NCBI GenBank assembly: GCA_009741485.1
Contig: CM019218.1
Coordinates: forward strand, 45,408,840 to 45,472,839
DNA length: 64,000 nt
Direction: 5' to 3'
Source: Malurus cyaneus samueli
Taxonomy: Eukaryota; Chordata; Aves; Passeriformes; Maluridae
The notes beneath the pieces are model-generated. The model was not told the origin of the DNA and did not search any database. It was given only the letters and a program-made list of their open reading frames with translations. Position numbers and translations under genes: made by a program. Below, one piece after another: positions 63,243 to 64,000 of this stretch. Numbering within the stretch: position 1 is the stretch's first letter; each line of letters opens with the position of its first letter.

Positions 63243-64000
63243 GTGAGTACCTTGGAAAGCATTTCTCTGAAGTGAAGCTTTTCTTTATAACTGATATATA
63301 AGGAAATGAAATGGAAAAAGGAGCATGTTGTTCTTACTCTGAGCATTCAAACTATTGATCATTAATTAAAATTTATTTGAAGAAAGAAAAAAAATACATG
63401 TTATGTCCTTTATGTTATATTTTATTCTATCAGGAATTTGATAAATTCCTGGGTTTATGAAATACATTGTGTGTGCTCTGTGACCATTTTGAAGAGCACT
63501 TATGTAACTATGTTTTTTTTCTCACCCTTTAACTCTAGGTGACTTTTGATTGTCTGCATTGCTCTGTTCATGGTTTAGAAAAATACTGTTGTAATCATTT
63601 AAGCATCTATTGGACTTTATTTGTACTTACTTTATTCCAAAAGTAGTAACTTTCTAAAGTAGCAGTTTAGAATGAGCTTCATTTTTGCTGAGTTTCTTCT
63701 CCAACCTCTTCTCTGTTGCCTCTTACTGATCTCTGCTTGTCACTTCCTTGTTTCGTCCCTTCAGCATCAGGATTTAGGGTATTGACATGAGTCTTTTCCC
63801 AGTCTGCTGCTCTGTGGCCTTTTGCTGACACAGGGCACAAGCTTGCTTTCCACCGTGCCACTCACTTTTAGCGTATGTGTAGAAGACTGGGAACCAGTGA
63901 TAAGTATCATCTAGATGAGTAGGGAGCTGGTGCAGTAACTTTCCAGCTGGCTGATAGTCCTTTTGGCTTAGTTGTATGGTGAGGGTGTAGATTCTGTTGT
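63243..64000 (+). other. TSG101 intron 7 (start)
   Basis: After the donor GTGAGT at 63243 the sequence is intronic to the window edge. The next TSG101 exon, expected to continue from VTTVG into the coiled-coil part, is not present before 64000. No repeats are recognised. Confidence 0.75.

Noticed and set aside
1..64000. CRISPR arrays, operons, tRNA or rRNA genes
   Set aside because: Nothing with the needed repeat-spacer pattern or RNA gene signature was seen, and the window is vertebrate nuclear DNA.

Overview
The window is vertebrate nuclear DNA, almost certainly from a bird and probably a songbird. It has CR1 LINE 3' ends with the octamer tail (ATTCTRTG-like), LTR pieces of avian type, short GC-rich CpG-island promoters and moderately short introns. 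Three protein genes lie head-to-tail on the + strand: SPTY2D1 (coding 15324-29513), UEVLD (37639-48422) and TSG101 (50596 to beyond the right edge; the first seven coding exons end at 63242). The same three genes are neighbours in other vertebrates. I rebuilt the exons by hand from splice sites, codon phase and knowledge of the families.

Layout. 1-14614: no gene I can support; it holds an old CR1 relic, a 65-bp tandem duplication and T/G-rich low-complexity sequence. 14615-14923: a 5'-truncated CR1 on the minus strand, ending just before the SPTY2D1 CpG island, which has a TATA box at 15210. 15324-29513: SPTY2D1, a histone chaperone, six exons, with an 8.7-kb first intron that carries a CR1 and an LTR-like block. 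29514-37054: 3'UTR and intergenic DNA. 37055-37425: another CR1, next to the UEVLD promoter. 37639-48422: UEVLD, twelve exons. 48423-50180: 3'UTR and a short intergenic gap. 50181-50467: GC-rich minisatellite directly upstream of TSG101. 50596-64000: TSG101 5' part, whose intron 5 holds a solo LTR inserted into an older CR1.

UEVLD and TSG101 are paralogues in their UEV domain. Their first four coding exons have lengths 42/85/63/164 and 42/85/66/164 nt with the same phases. TSG101 is the ESCRT-I subunit that binds ubiquitin and P(T/S)AP motifs. UEVLD joins the same fold to a lactate/malate dehydrogenase-like domain that lacks the catalytic histidine. SPTY2D1 is a chromatin protein unrelated to them.

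The points most worth a second look are: (1) SPTY2D1 exon 1 is recognisable base by base but has lost about nine bases in several one- or two-base gaps, giving a stop at codon 7; (2) SPTY2D1 exon 3 carries fifteen exact-length 11-residue repeats; (3) the 5' ends of both UEV paralogues carry GC-rich minisatellites sharing the octamer CCGAACGG/CCGTTCGG; (4) there is a clean LTR-in-CR1 nested insertion with a 5-bp target duplication. I found no evidence of a wholly new gene system.
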